The notes under the pieces: generated by a model
Databases searched by the model: none
Told to the model about the DNA's origin: nothing
The model's input: only the letters and a program-made list of their open reading frames with translations
Position numbers and translations under genes: made by a program
Assembly: GCF_001307275.1 (NCBI RefSeq)
Contig: NZ_CP012831.1
Span: forward strand, 5,820,501-5,884,500
Direction of reading: 5' to 3'
Source: Pseudomonas fluorescens
Lineage (GTDB): Bacteria; Pseudomonadota; Gammaproteobacteria; Pseudomonadales; Pseudomonadaceae
DNA: 64,000 bases
Shown: positions 43,142 through 52,072 of the stretch, piece after piece
Position numbering within the stretch: position 1 is the first letter of the stretch
Layout of the letters: each line of letters begins with the position of its first letter

Positions 43142-44938
43142 TCAGGCGCGCGCCAGCTCCAACGGGATCTCTAGGGTAAACAGGGCACCTTGCCCGGGGC
43201 CGTCGCTATGAACATGGAGGCGGCCGTTCATTTCGACCGCTGCCAGGGCGCAGCTGTGCAGGCCAAAGCCATGACCGTCCTTGCGGGTGGTGAAACCATG
43301 GTTGAAGATGCGCGCCAGGTTCTCGGGGGAAATGCCTTCTCCGCGGTCCTTGACGCTCAGGCTCAGCTGGGTTTCGTCGAGGATACGGATCCCCAGGGTC
43401 ATTTCACGCGGATGTTCGCTGATGTGCGACATGGCGAATTTGGCGTTGCTGATCAAGTTGATCAGGATCAGCAATAACCTGTGCTTGTCCCCCATGATCG
43501 CGGGTACGTCCTGGTAATCCTTGATGACGGTGACGTGATGCCGGCTCAGGGCGCCCGAGTTCATGCGCAGCGCATCTTCGAACAGGTCGCTGACATTGAG
43601 CGGTTCGATCAGCCTGGCGGCCCCTGCGTAAGTCTGTTGAGTCGTGACGATTTCCTTGATGTGATCGATGCTCTTGGTCAACTGTGCCAGTTCATCGATA
43701 AGCAGTCTCTGTTCGGCGGCAATGGAGTCGACCAACTCGTTGAAGTAACGCGGCAGCAACCGACCTTTTTCATCAAGGGTAATGAACCGGCCAAGGTCCT
43801 CGGCATGTTCGTTCATCATGTTGACCGCTTTCGTGAGCCCGAGCGTCTTGCTGCTCCTCAACTTGCGGGTCACCAGCTCGGCGGAAATATTGACGCTGTT
43901 GAGTACATTGCCGACGTTGTGCAACACATTCGTCGCGATTTCGGCCATGCCCGCCATTCGGGCCGCATCCACCAGTTCGCGTTCGGCTTCCTTCAACTCG
44001 CGGGTACGCTCCTGCACGCGCTCTTCCAGGCGTTCGTTGGACGATTGCAACGCTTGGTTGATCTGATTGATCACGGCATAGCTGCGCACCAGGCGCACCG
44101 CCAGGTAGATCATCAGCAGTGCCATCAGGCTGGCGCACACAGCCAGGTAGATGTGGTATTGACGGTCGGTTGCGGCAGTCCTGCGCTGTGTCTCGTTCAA
44201 CAGCTCATTGATGTTGTCCAGTTCCTGGGCAACCGGAATGACGCTGATGCGGTCAAGCAGGTCATTGACCACCGGTTGCTCCTGGACGATGGTTTTGACG
44301 TGCTGGATGAGGCTGATGAAGGGCGCCTGATAGGCGGCGGGCAACTGGTGAATGTACGGCTCCAGCTCAGTCAACTTGCCTTGTATTTCCCGGGCTTTGT
44401 CCGTCGTGACATAAAGCCCGAACTCCAGTGTCGTCAGGCTCAACTCAAGCACATTGGACGCCACGGTCAGGCGCTCCGTGGGGCTTTCGATATGCATGTC
44501 CTTGAGCAGCGTTTGAATCTGGTCTTCGGCCTGCGGCAGCGCATCCAGGGACGTGCGCAGCCGGGCGTTGTGTTGTTCGAACTGCTCCACCAGCAAGGTC
44601 TTGTTTTTGACGGCATCCACATAACCGTTGCGCCGGGACGCCCAAAGCGCCGCCAAGGGGCCGGAGTTATTGAGTCGTTCCAATTGCTGCCAGCGACTGT
44701 CGGCCTCCGGGGGCGGGGCCAGTGACAGGTTGTTGTTGATGCCGATCTTTTTCCTCAGGATCTTGCCGTTCCAGTTCGCGTCGGATTGTTTGAGTTGACG
44801 AATGAAGTCGCGGGACTCGAAGTAGGTCGATGAGTCGTACGTGTATGACTTGATCAAAAAGAATATCAGTGCGGAAAACACAATAAGCGCGACGGCCAAC
44901 AGGGCGGGCCATTTATATTTTTTGATAAGAGTGGTCAC
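43142..44938 (-). CDS. Membrane sensor histidine kinase, orphan
   Basis: The protein has 598 residues and starts at GTG 44938 behind AGGAGAG. One span near the N-terminus (~12-31) is followed by a ~240-residue all-helical periplasmic sensor region, a second span (~265-287), a coiled coil (LEERVQERTRELKEAERELV), a phosphoacceptor segment with His340 (NVLHNVGNVLNSVNI), and an ATPase domain (NLISNAKFA, DRGEGISPENLARIF, GFTTRKDGHGFGLHSCA). No response regulator gene lies beside it. The H-box type is typical of kinases that act on distant partners. The signal is unknown. Confidence 0.92.
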   Translation of the reverse strand: MTTLIKKYKWPALLAVALIVFSALIFFLIKSYTYDSSTYFESRDFIRQLKQSDANWNGKILRKKIGINNNLSLAPPPEADSRWQQLERLNNSGPLAALWASRRNGYVDAVKNKTLLVEQFEQHNARLRTSLDALPQAEDQIQTLLKDMHIESPTERLTVASNVLELSLTTLEFGLYVTTDKAREIQGKLTELEPYIHQLPAAYQAPFISLIQHVKTIVQEQPVVNDLLDRISVIPVAQELDNINELLNETQRRTAATDRQYHIYLAVCASLMALLMIYLAVRLVRSYAVINQINQALQSSNERLEERVQERTRELKEAERELVDAARMAGMAEIATNVLHNVGNVLNSVNISAELVTRKLRSSKTLGLTKAVNMMNEHAEDLGRFITLDEKGRLLPRYFNELVDSIAAEQRLLIDELAQLTKSIDHIKEIVTTQQTYAGAARLIEPLNVSDLFEDALRMNSGALSRHHVTVIKDYQDVPAIMGDKHRLLLILINLISNAKFAMSHISEHPREMTLGIRILDETQLSLSVKDRGEGISPENLARIFNHGFTTRKDGHGFGLHSCALAAVEMNGRLHVHSDGPGQGALFTLEIPLELARA

Positions 44939-45174
44939 GCGACTCTCCTGTCCAGGGTGCTTATCGAATGCGTCGGTGAATTGCCGAGGGGGGGGAGTTG
45001 CTCAAGGCATGAGCCGAAGGGGAGGCGAGATAAACGTCGTGCGGTGGAGCGTGTCGGTCTGCTTTTGCCTGGGTACACGTTGAGCTCCCTGCTAACGATG
45101 AACGTCGGGTTCATTGCCGAGTGTAGCGCTAACGAGAGGGGCGGTGCTTGGTGAGGGCGCTTCGGGATGAAGCA

Positions 45175-45197
45175 GGCGCGGCCAGGCAGGCCGCGCC
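45175..45197 (-). terminator. Strong hairpin after the SPFH gene
   Basis: A perfect 9-bp GC stem (GGCGCGGCC / GGCCGCGCC) with a five-base loop begins 8 bp past the stop codon of the minus-strand SPFH gene. There is only a weak T tract on that strand, so it may end transcription inefficiently or only protect the RNA. Confidence 0.5.
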
Positions 45198-45204
45198 AGG
45201 GGGA

Positions 45205-46095
45205 TTACTTGATGTCGATGAAGGGCATGGCGCTGTTCGGCAGCACGGTGGTGGGCAGCACACCATTCCAGCGCTCGGCCTTGGTCAGCTCCACCAGGTT
45301 CTGGTTGCTGGCCAGGGCCTGGGCCCGCGCCTTGATGGCCTCGGCTTCGGCTTTGCCGCGCAGCTCGGTTGCCAGTGCGTCTGCCTTGGCCTGGGCCACT
45401 TGCGAATCGGCTTCCGCCTGGGCCTGGGTCACCCGGATCTGCGCCTGGACCTGCTCGGTGGCGAGTTGTTGTTCGCGGGTCTTGACCTGGACTTCAGCGG
45501 CCATGCGCGCTTCGATGGCTTTTTCGTAGGCATCACTGAAATCGATGTTTTCGACCTGGACGCTGTCGATGATCACGGGCCCGGTAATGGTGGCCTTGAT
45601 GGCCGTGGAAATATCGTTGACCAGTTGGACGCGGTTCTGCACGGCAGCCACGGCGTTGAACTTGCCAAAGACGTTTTCCACCTGGGTCGGCACCTGGCGG
45701 CTGATCATCCGGTCGCGGATGCCTTCAAGGTCCTTGAACTGGGTATAGACCTTCGCCACGTCGGAAGGGGCGATATGCCAGGACACGGACACCTTGAGCT
45801 GAGCGGATTGTTGATCCTTGCTGTAGGCCTGCAGGTCTTCGTAAGCGGTGACTTGGCTCTGGACGCTGATCATGCGTACGGATTCGATGAAGGGCGTCTT
45901 GAAGGACAATCCCGGTTCAACCACCCCGACCAGTGCCCCGTTGCGCAGCAGCACGCCGCGCTCGGTCTCGTCGACCGTGTACCAACTGCCGAACAGTACG
46001 CACAACAAGACGATGCCGATGATTGCAGCACCGATGGAGCCGATGGTTTTACTGGTCACTTTTCTTTCCTTGATTGGCTTGGGAGGGTTTGCCAT
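45205..46095 (-). CDS. SPFH/prohibitin-family membrane protein
   Basis: The protein has 296 residues from the ATG at 46095. A short cytoplasmic start is followed by one membrane span (~20-38, IGSIGAAIIGIVLLCVLFG), the SPFH domain (TVDETERGVLLRNGALVGVV ... LKVSVSWHIAPSDVAKVY), and an Ala/Glu-rich coiled coil (ATEQVQAQIRVTQAQAEADS). Such proteins form large ring scaffolds that regulate membrane proteases or membrane order. A TTG four codons upstream is an unlikely start. Confidence 0.92.
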   Translation of the reverse strand: MANPPKPIKERKVTSKTIGSIGAAIIGIVLLCVLFGSWYTVDETERGVLLRNGALVGVVEPGLSFKTPFIESVRMISVQSQVTAYEDLQAYSKDQQSAQLKVSVSWHIAPSDVAKVYTQFKDLEGIRDRMISRQVPTQVENVFGKFNAVAAVQNRVQLVNDISTAIKATITGPVIIDSVQVENIDFSDAYEKAIEARMAAEVQVKTREQQLATEQVQAQIRVTQAQAEADSQVAQAKADALATELRGKAEAEAIKARAQALASNQNLVELTKAERWNGVLPTTVLPNSAMPFIDIK

Positions 46096-46145
46096 AGCGG
46101 TGTCCAATGTTGAAGCTGCAATTGGCGTTCTGAATGCCAGACACG

Positions 46146-46170
46146 AAAAAGCCCTGAATAATCAGGGCTT
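46146..46170 (-). terminator. Terminator after tRNA-Ser
   Basis: An 8-bp stem AGCCCTGA / TCAGGGCT with a four-base loop is followed on the minus strand by TTTTTC. It lies 14 bp beyond the tRNA 3' end and separates it from the SPFH gene. Confidence 0.85.
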
Positions 46171-46183
46171 TAACGTTAGAAGA

Positions 46184-46271
46184 TGGCGGAGGCGATGGGA
46201 TTCGAACTCATGGACCTGTTACAGTCGACGGTTTTCAAGACCGTTGCCTTAAACCACTCGGCCACACCTCC
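46184..46271 (-). tRNA. tRNA-Ser (anticodon TGA)
   Basis: This 88-base class II tRNA reads GGAGGTGTGGCCGAG at its 5' end. It has anticodon loop TCTTGAAAA with TGA, a long variable arm (GTCGACTGTAACAGGTCC), T-loop TTCGAATC and an encoded CCA. It decodes UCA/UCG-type serine codons. Confidence 0.95.
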
Positions 46272-46290
46272 GTATTGCGTTGCGGGCGCC

Positions 46291-46318
46291 ATAATACCCG
46301 AATGAAACACACTGTCAA
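46291..46318 (-). promoter_or_regulatory. Sigma-70 promoter of tRNA-Ser
   Basis: On the minus strand TTGACA and TATTAT are 16 bp apart, a near-consensus promoter ending 20 bp before the tRNA 5' end. The discriminator is GC-rich (GGCGCCCGC), as expected of stringently controlled stable RNA promoters. Confidence 0.8.
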
Positions 46319-46347
46319 ACTCTCTACGTAGCTTGTTACAGAGCGTC

Positions 46348-46356
46348 TGTTATGAT
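46348..46356 (+). promoter_or_regulatory. Extended -10 promoter of the Bax-inhibitor-1 gene
   Basis: TGTTATGAT matches the extended -10 form (TGnTATAAT) and lies about 40 bp before the start codon. No good -35 box is at the right distance. Confidence 0.4.
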
Positions 46357-46395
46357 CCTTGCCACTGAATGTTTCAAAACCGGAGGAGTGTCGCC

Positions 46396-47067
46396 ATGCG
46401 CGAACAGGATTACGCAGTGAACAACAGCGTGCAGGCTGAGCAGCTAGAGGTTAGCCGCGTCCTGCGCAACACTTATGGCCTGCTGGCACTCACGCTCGCT
46501 TTCAGCGGTGTGATGGCCTACGTCGCACAACAGATGCGGGTGGGTTACCCGAACATCTTCGTCGTGCTGATCGGTTTCTATGGCCTTTTCTTCCTCACCA
46601 ACAAACTCCGTGATTCGGCCTGGGGCCTGGTGTCGGCTTTCGCCCTGACCGGCTTCATGGGCTTCCTGCTCGGCCCGATCCTCAATCGCTACCTGCAAAT
46701 GCAGGGCGGCGCTGAAGTGGTCAGCTCGGCCTTTGCAATGACCGCCCTGGTATTCGGTGGCCTGTCGGCCTACGTGCTGATTTCCCGCAAGGACATGAGT
46801 TTCCTCGGCGGTTTCATCACCGCAGGTTTCTTCGTCCTGATGGGGGCCGTGCTGGCCAGCTTCTTCTTCCAGATCAGCGGCCTGCAACTGGCGATCAGCG
46901 CCGGCTTCGTGCTGTTCTCGTCGGTCTGCATCCTGTATCAGACCAGCGCCATCATCCACGGCGGCGAGCGCAACTACATCATGGCGACTGTCAGCCTGTA
47001 TGTATCGATCTACAACCTGTTCGTCAGCTTGCTGCAGCTGTTCGGCCTGATGGGTCGTGACGACTGA
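46396..47067 (+). CDS. Bax inhibitor-1 / YccA family membrane protein
   Basis: The protein has 223 residues and seven predicted membrane spans after a ~25-residue cytoplasmic start (EVSRVLRNTYGLLALTLAFS). The length and the span pattern ending SLYVSIYNLFVSLLQLFGLM followed by GRDD fit YccA/BI-1. YccA modulates the FtsH protease; family members can leak calcium. A GGAGGAG site precedes the ATG at 46396. A terminator follows. Confidence 0.94.
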   Translation: MREQDYAVNNSVQAEQLEVSRVLRNTYGLLALTLAFSGVMAYVAQQMRVGYPNIFVVLIGFYGLFFLTNKLRDSAWGLVSAFALTGFMGFLLGPILNRYLQMQGGAEVVSSAFAMTALVFGGLSAYVLISRKDMSFLGGFITAGFFVLMGAVLASFFFQISGLQLAISAGFVLFSSVCILYQTSAIIHGGERNYIMATVSLYVSIYNLFVSLLQLFGLMGRDD

Positions 47068-47086
47068 TTGCATCCACGATGAACGA

Positions 47087-47112
47087 AAAGCCCGCTTCGG
47101 CGGGCTTTTTTT
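47087..47112 (+). terminator. Rho-independent terminator after the Bax-inhibitor-1 gene
   Basis: The stem AAAGCCCGC / GCGGGCTTT with a TTCG tetraloop is followed by TTTTT. It begins 20 bp after the stop codon. Confidence 0.93.
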
Positions 47113-47450
47113 CGCCCGTGTTTCGAGTTGTGGCCAATGGCCAACAAAAAACCTGAAACAGATGGCACCTTTGAATAAATGATCTACACCTATGGACATG
47201 GAAGCGTAGTGCCATGGGAGGCAAGAAGTGGATCGCTTGGTTACCTGCCTGAATTTTCCCCCCATTACGTATTCGGCCACCGAGCCTGGTCTGGTCGTGG
47301 CCGTTCGTTGGGATTGAGAGGCTATCAAGGCGACTCGCAGGACCGTGAGCAGGCTTGGGCATCGTGCTGCAGCCTGATAACAGAAGGAGGCCCTGCACAT
47401 CGGCCAGGAATCCGATGCGATAGCAGGCGTTTCCCTATAAGGAGATATTG
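47113..47450. other. Intergenic region before the haem-binding protein gene
   Basis: This 340-bp stretch has no supported gene; one frame starting at 47179 has no ribosome-binding site and unusual Arg/Ser-rich composition. It is less GC-rich around 47140-47190 (AACAAAAAACCTGAAA, GAATAAATGATC), where a promoter may lie. The AAGGAGA site at 47439 belongs to the next gene. Confidence 0.45.
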
Positions 47451-48800
47451 ATGAAGCAGCCTCAAGGAAAGATCATCGCGTGGTTGGCCCTGACGGGGGT
47501 ATTGTCCACCGCTAGCGTTCATGCCGGAGTCTTCCCCGATTTCGGCTACGCCCCGCCCAAGAGTGCATACTCCGGAGCGCCGTTCCAGCTCAGCCAGGAT
47601 TATCCGAAGGTGGCCCCGGGCGCAGCGTCGGTACCGGCATTCTTCCAACATTTGCCCAAGACATTCTCCAATGACTTTGAAACCTGGCGCCCGTACATGG
47701 AGGAAGTGAAGAAGTATTGCTTGGAAGGCAATACTGAAATTGGTTGGAAGGTACAGAAGAACAAGGTTCGCCAGTGGTATCACATGCCTTGGCAGCATTA
47801 CGGTCCCAACGGTCGTGAAGGCATCAGCGGGCTGACCAAGGAGGCACCGATTCAGCCCGGGCAACTGGCAAGTACGCAGACCGACAGCGGGCAGACCTAC
47901 GCAGTGGGGATCTATAACGATATAGGGGCCTACACCATCGGCCAGGTCTGGAAAGACCCGGATAATCCAGACCCAAGCCATACCTCCAAACCCAAGAGTT
48001 TTGCCAACGGCACGGTGGTCTGCAAGGCGCTGTTCGCCGATATAGACGTCAAGACGGTGCCGTTCCTGGCGAACCCATTGCTCTGGAACGCCTACACCGC
48101 CGAAACCTTCACTTCGACCAAACGGCACGTCACTAAGGTGGCGTTGATTCAGATGGACATTGCCGTGCGCGACACCCGTGTGAGCGATACCGGCTGGCTG
48201 TTCGGCACGTTCCAATACAACGGCGCCAAGACCGGCAAGGCGAACTGGAACAACCTGGTGCCGGTGGGGATCATGTGGGGCAATGATCCCAAGGTAACTG
48301 GCAACGACTTTACCAACCCCAAGCCGGTGGTCACCAAGATCAACCCGGCCCTGAAACAGACCGCGATCAACGCCAACACCCAGGAACTGCCACCGACCCA
48401 CCTGGGTTGGAACGGGCGACTCAATGGGCCGGTGGACAACCCCCAGGCGTCCTGCCTGAGTTGCCACATGACCGCCGAGTACCAGCAACTGGCGATCATG
48501 AACCCGACGTTCCAGGCCAACCCGCCACCTGTGGGAGGCGATGTCTGGATGCAATGGTTCCAGAACATTCCAGCCGGCCAACCGTTCAGCCCGGGCACGC
48601 AAAGCACGGACTACAGCCTGCAACTGTCCGGAGCCCTGGCCAATTTCTATGATTGGAAGTGCAACCACAGCGGCGTCTATGCGGATGGCGTCAATGCCTG
48701 CACCAAGCTCCAGACGCTCAGGTTGATCAAAGCGAGCAACGCGCCTGAGGAACAAGTGCACAAAGTGCAGCGCAGTCCCGAGTTGGAAGAGCTCGAGTAA
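47451..48800 (+). CDS. Secreted protein with one c-type haem motif, function unknown
   Basis: The protein has 449 residues. A signal peptide (IIAWLALTGVLSTASVHA) marks export. One CXXCH haem-attachment motif lies at Cys335-His339 (ASCLSCHMTAEYQQL), directly followed by a Met that could not be the sixth ligand by itself. Upstream lie Trp/Tyr-rich stretches such as VRQWYHMPWQHYGPNGR (~103-119) and a long beta-rich region (VALIQMDIAVRDTRVSDTGW). It looks like a periplasmic mono-haem protein; whether it is a redox enzyme or a binding protein is unclear. It stands alone, with a good AAGGAGA site and a terminator after it. Confidence 0.75.
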   Translation: MKQPQGKIIAWLALTGVLSTASVHAGVFPDFGYAPPKSAYSGAPFQLSQDYPKVAPGAASVPAFFQHLPKTFSNDFETWRPYMEEVKKYCLEGNTEIGWKVQKNKVRQWYHMPWQHYGPNGREGISGLTKEAPIQPGQLASTQTDSGQTYAVGIYNDIGAYTIGQVWKDPDNPDPSHTSKPKSFANGTVVCKALFADIDVKTVPFLANPLLWNAYTAETFTSTKRHVTKVALIQMDIAVRDTRVSDTGWLFGTFQYNGAKTGKANWNNLVPVGIMWGNDPKVTGNDFTNPKPVVTKINPALKQTAINANTQELPPTHLGWNGRLNGPVDNPQASCLSCHMTAEYQQLAIMNPTFQANPPPVGGDVWMQWFQNIPAGQPFSPGTQSTDYSLQLSGALANFYDWKCNHSGVYADGVNACTKLQTLRLIKASNAPEEQVHKVQRSPELEELE

Positions 48801-48809
48801 CCCGCTTTC

Positions 48810-48837
48810 CCGGCCTCGGGCGATCCGAGGCCGGTTT
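48810..48837. terminator. Bidirectional terminator between the haem protein and Lrp genes
   Basis: A perfect 10-bp stem CCGGCCTCGG / CCGAGGCCGG encloses GCGAT and is followed by TTT on the plus strand and preceded by AAA-complement (TTTCC) on the other. It sits between two convergent genes. Confidence 0.75.
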
Positions 48838-48841
48838 CCAC

Positions 48842-49279
48842 TCACGCCATCGGCGGCAACCGCCGCTTGACCGGGGTCTTCTTGACGATGGCCGTATTGG
48901 TCTCGGCGTGGACATTGAGCTTGTCCAGCAAGGTATCCAGCTGTTCCATCGAGCGCACATGCAGGCGCGCGATGAAACAGTCGTCGCCGGTGACCTTGTC
49001 GCATTCGGTGAATTCAGCGATGGCCTGGATCTGCCGCTCCACTTCCTGCAACTGTCCCGGTAGCGGGCGGATGCGCACGATGGCCTGGAGTTGATAGCCG
49101 AAGCACTTGGGGTCCACTTCGACGGTGTAGCCCCTGAGCACGCCGCGTTCCTCGAGCCGGCGAAGACGTTCGGCGACACTGGGGGAGGACAGGCCGCTGA
49201 GGTTTGCCAGGGCCTTGAGGGAGCGTCGGGAGTCTTCCATCAGGGCGCTGATGAGGATCTGGTCAATATCGTCAGTCAT
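48842..49279 (-). CDS. Lrp/AsnC-family transcriptional regulator
   Basis: The protein has 145 residues from the ATG at 49279. The N-terminal helix-turn-helix is DIDQILISALMEDSRRSLKA, then LSSPSVAERLRRLEERGVLR. A C-terminal RAM ligand domain follows (AIVRIRPLPGQLQEVERQIQ ... KVTGDDCFIARLHVRSM). It probably senses an amino acid. The divergent EamA transporter gene starts 134 bp away, a common pairing in which the regulator controls an amino acid or metabolite exporter. Confidence 0.93.
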   Translation of the reverse strand: MTDDIDQILISALMEDSRRSLKALANLSGLSSPSVAERLRRLEERGVLRGYTVEVDPKCFGYQLQAIVRIRPLPGQLQEVERQIQAIAEFTECDKVTGDDCFIARLHVRSMEQLDTLLDKLNVHAETNTAIVKKTPVKRRLPPMA

Positions 49280-49412
49280 TTCAGCTCCATTAGGCGAATG
49301 CGTGAAGTTGCCTTGATAAAAAAGGTCGAAACGCAGTTTAGCCTTTTTCAAGCCATGGAGAAGGTTCGGGTCGGCTCGGCATACTGTGCCCACTTGCTGA
49401 AGGAGCCTGAAG

Positions 49413-50306
49413 ATGGACAAGACCTTACGCCGCGGTTCGCTGGAAATGACCGCCGCCATGCTGATCTCCGGAACCATTGGTTGGTTCGTGCTGGTTTCCG
49501 GTTTGCCGGTGCTGGATGTGGTGTTCTGGCGCTGCGTGTTCGGTGCCGTGACTTTGCTGCTGATCTGCGCCGGTTTCGGCTTTTTGCGGCCCGGCATCCT
49601 CACCCGTGCCACCTTCCTGCTGGCGGTGCTCAGTGGAGTGGCGATCGTCGGTAACTGGGTGTTGTTATTTGCCTCTTACTCCCGTGCTTCGATCGCCATT
49701 GGCACGGCGGTGTACAACGTCCAGCCGTTCATGTTGGTAGGCCTGGCGGCGTTGTTCCTGGGGGAGAAAATAACTGCGCAAAAACTGTTCTGGCTGGCGG
49801 TGTCGTTTCTCGGAATGCTGGCCATCGTCAGTGCCCATGGTGAGCAAGGGCAGGGTGGCGGTGACTATCTGCTGGGCATTGCGTTGGCGTTGGGGGCGGC
49901 GCTGCTGTACGCCGTCGCGGCGTTGATCATCAAGCGTCTGACGGGCACACCACCCCATCTGATCGCCCTGATCCAGGTCAGCACCGGCGTGTTGCTGCTG
50001 GCGCCCTGGGCGAACTTCTCGGCGTTACCGCAACACGCCCAGGCCTGGGCCAGCCTGTTGACCCTGGGCATGGTGCACACCGGCGTGATGTACGTGCTGC
50101 TGTACAGCGCCATCCAGCGGTTGCCGACCGCGTTGACCGGGGCTTTGTCGTTCATCTATCCGATCGCGGCGATCTTCGTCGACTGGTTCGCCTTCGGCCA
50201 TCGCCTCGAACCGCTGCAATGGCTGGGGGTGGCGGCGATCCTGCTGGCGGCTGCCGGCATGCAACAGGGCTGGGGCATCAAGTGGCGTCGCCCAGCCCTG
50301 TCGTAG
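49413..50306 (+). CDS. EamA-family (DMT) membrane exporter
   Basis: The protein has 297 residues and ten predicted spans made of two EamA repeats (MLISGTIGWFVLVSGLPVLD ... VGLAALFLGEKITAQKLFWL, and LLYAVAALIIKRLTGTPPHL ... PIAAIFVDWFAFGHRLEPLQ). It would export an amino acid or small metabolite. The divergent Lrp-type regulator probably controls it. Confidence 0.92.
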   Translation: MDKTLRRGSLEMTAAMLISGTIGWFVLVSGLPVLDVVFWRCVFGAVTLLLICAGFGFLRPGILTRATFLLAVLSGVAIVGNWVLLFASYSRASIAIGTAVYNVQPFMLVGLAALFLGEKITAQKLFWLAVSFLGMLAIVSAHGEQGQGGGDYLLGIALALGAALLYAVAALIIKRLTGTPPHLIALIQVSTGVLLLAPWANFSALPQHAQAWASLLTLGMVHTGVMYVLLYSAIQRLPTALTGALSFIYPIAAIFVDWFAFGHRLEPLQWLGVAAILLAAAGMQQGWGIKWRRPALS

Positions 50307-50321
50307 CCCTCCGGGCGTGGA

Positions 50322-51947
50322 TCAGAAGATGTAGTCCGTGGTCAGGAAGTTGGAATCCCGCTCACGGATGATGTCGCTGATCAACGCCTTGTTGCTCTCC
50401 TGGAACTTGGTCGCCACCAGCGTGCGGATGGAAAAGGTGCGCAGCGCATCGTGGACGGACAAGGTGCCCTCGGCCGAGTTCTTCCGGCCATTGAACGGGA
50501 AGGTGTCCGGGCCACGCTGGCACTGGGCGTTGATGTTGATGCGGCCGACCTGGTTGGCGAAGGTGTCCACCAGCTTGCCGACTTGTGCCGGGTCGGTGCC
50601 GAAAATGCTGAGTTGCTGGCCGAAGTCGGACTCCAGTACGTAATCGACCACGGTGTTGAGGTCGCGGTACGGCACGATGGGCACGACCGGGCCGAACTGT
50701 TCTTCGTGGTAGACCCGCATCGCCGTGTTCACCGGATACAGCACCGCCGGATAGAAGAACGAATTGCGCGATTCGCCACCGTGGACATTCTTCACTTCCG
50801 CGCCCTTGGCGACCGCATCGGCGACCAGTGAATGCAGGTAGTCGACCTTGCCCGCCTCGGGCAGCGGCGTCAGCGCCACACCCTCTTCCCACGGCATGCC
50901 GGGTTTCAGGCCGGCCAGCTTGGCGTTGAATTTCTCGATGAATGCCGGTGCCACGTCTTCATGGACAAACAGGATTTTCAGCGCCGTGCAGCGTTGGCCG
51001 TTGAAGGACAGCGAGCCGGTCAGCGCCTCGCTGACCGCGTTGTCCAGGTCCACATCCGGCAGCACCAGCCCGGGATTCTTCGCATCCAACCCCAGGGCGG
51101 CACGCAAGCGGTGCGGGCGCGGGTGGAGTTTCTTCAGGTCGCTGGCGGCTTTGTTGGTGCCAATGAAGGCGAAGATGTCGATCTTGCCGCTGGCCATCAG
51201 CGCGCTGACGGTTTCCCGGCCGCTGCCGTAGATCACGTTGATCACACCCGCCGGGAAGCTGTCGCGGAAGGCTTCGAGCAGCGGCCGTACCAGCAGCACA
51301 CCGAGCTTGGCCGGCTTGAACACGACGGTGTTGCCCATGATCAAGGCCGGAATCAGGGTGGTGAAGGTTTCGTTCAGCGGATAGTTGTAGGGCCCCATGC
51401 ACAAGGCCACGCCCAAGGGAACGCGACGGATCTGCCCGAGGGTGTCCTGTTCCAGCTCGAAACGGCTGGAGCGGCGGTCCAGTTCCTTGAGGGCATTGAT
51501 GGTGTCGACGATGTAATCGCAGGTGCGGTCGAATTCCTTCTGGGAGTCCTTGAGGTTCTTGCCGATCTCCCACATCAGCAACTTGACCACGGCTTCGCGC
51601 TGCTCGCGCATGCGCGCCAGGAAGGTTTCCACATGGCGGATGCGCTCGGCGACGCGCATCGTCGGCCACTGGCCCTGGCCGCGATCGTAAGCCCGGACGG
51701 CGGCGTCCAGGGCGGTGAGGGCGGTCTCGGCATCCAGCAGGGGCGTGCTGCCGAGAATCACTTGTTCATCACCCAGCTCGCCGGTCAGGTAGACGGGGCT
51801 GCGGACGACGGCCAGCGGCCCTTGCCAGGTTTGCAGGACGCCGTCGACCAGGTATTCGCGCTGCTCGATCCGACCTTCGAGGCGGTAGGCGTCGGGGATG
51901 TCGGCGGCACCGGGGAACAGGTTGGCGAGGAAGGGGGCTGTGGTCAT
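50322..51947 (-). CDS. gapN: Non-phosphorylating NADP-dependent glyceraldehyde-3-phosphate dehydrogenase (GapN-like)
   Basis: The protein has 541 residues and is an aldehyde-dehydrogenase-superfamily enzyme longer than usual by its N- and C-terminal extensions. Signs are MGPYNYPLNETFTTLIPALI and FKPAKLGVLL at the cofactor site, and the nucleophile Cys320 in FNGQRCTALKILFV. The combination RCTA with these extensions is that of bacterial GapN-type enzymes that oxidise glyceraldehyde 3-phosphate straight to 3-phosphoglycerate, making NADPH. Assignment to this substrate rests on resemblance only. It stands alone on the minus strand. Confidence 0.8.
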   Translation of the reverse strand: MTTAPFLANLFPGAADIPDAYRLEGRIEQREYLVDGVLQTWQGPLAVVRSPVYLTGELGDEQVILGSTPLLDAETALTALDAAVRAYDRGQGQWPTMRVAERIRHVETFLARMREQREAVVKLLMWEIGKNLKDSQKEFDRTCDYIVDTINALKELDRRSSRFELEQDTLGQIRRVPLGVALCMGPYNYPLNETFTTLIPALIMGNTVVFKPAKLGVLLVRPLLEAFRDSFPAGVINVIYGSGRETVSALMASGKIDIFAFIGTNKAASDLKKLHPRPHRLRAALGLDAKNPGLVLPDVDLDNAVSEALTGSLSFNGQRCTALKILFVHEDVAPAFIEKFNAKLAGLKPGMPWEEGVALTPLPEAGKVDYLHSLVADAVAKGAEVKNVHGGESRNSFFYPAVLYPVNTAMRVYHEEQFGPVVPIVPYRDLNTVVDYVLESDFGQQLSIFGTDPAQVGKLVDTFANQVGRININAQCQRGPDTFPFNGRKNSAEGTLSVHDALRTFSIRTLVATKFQESNKALISDIIRERDSNFLTTDYIF

Positions 51948-52072
51948 GTCGTTACTCCATCAATGAAATGAGCCATGGGCGAACGGCTTGCAGGCATGAA
52001 ACGCTTTTAGCGTTATACGCCTTAATGGAGGTGTTTTTTAAGTGGCAGCAGATCGCTTGCGCCGGACGACGT

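Noticed and set aside
47179..47451. A 90-residue reading frame upstream of the haem protein
   Set aside because: Arg/Ser/Gly-rich without a ribosome-binding site, running into the next gene's leader.
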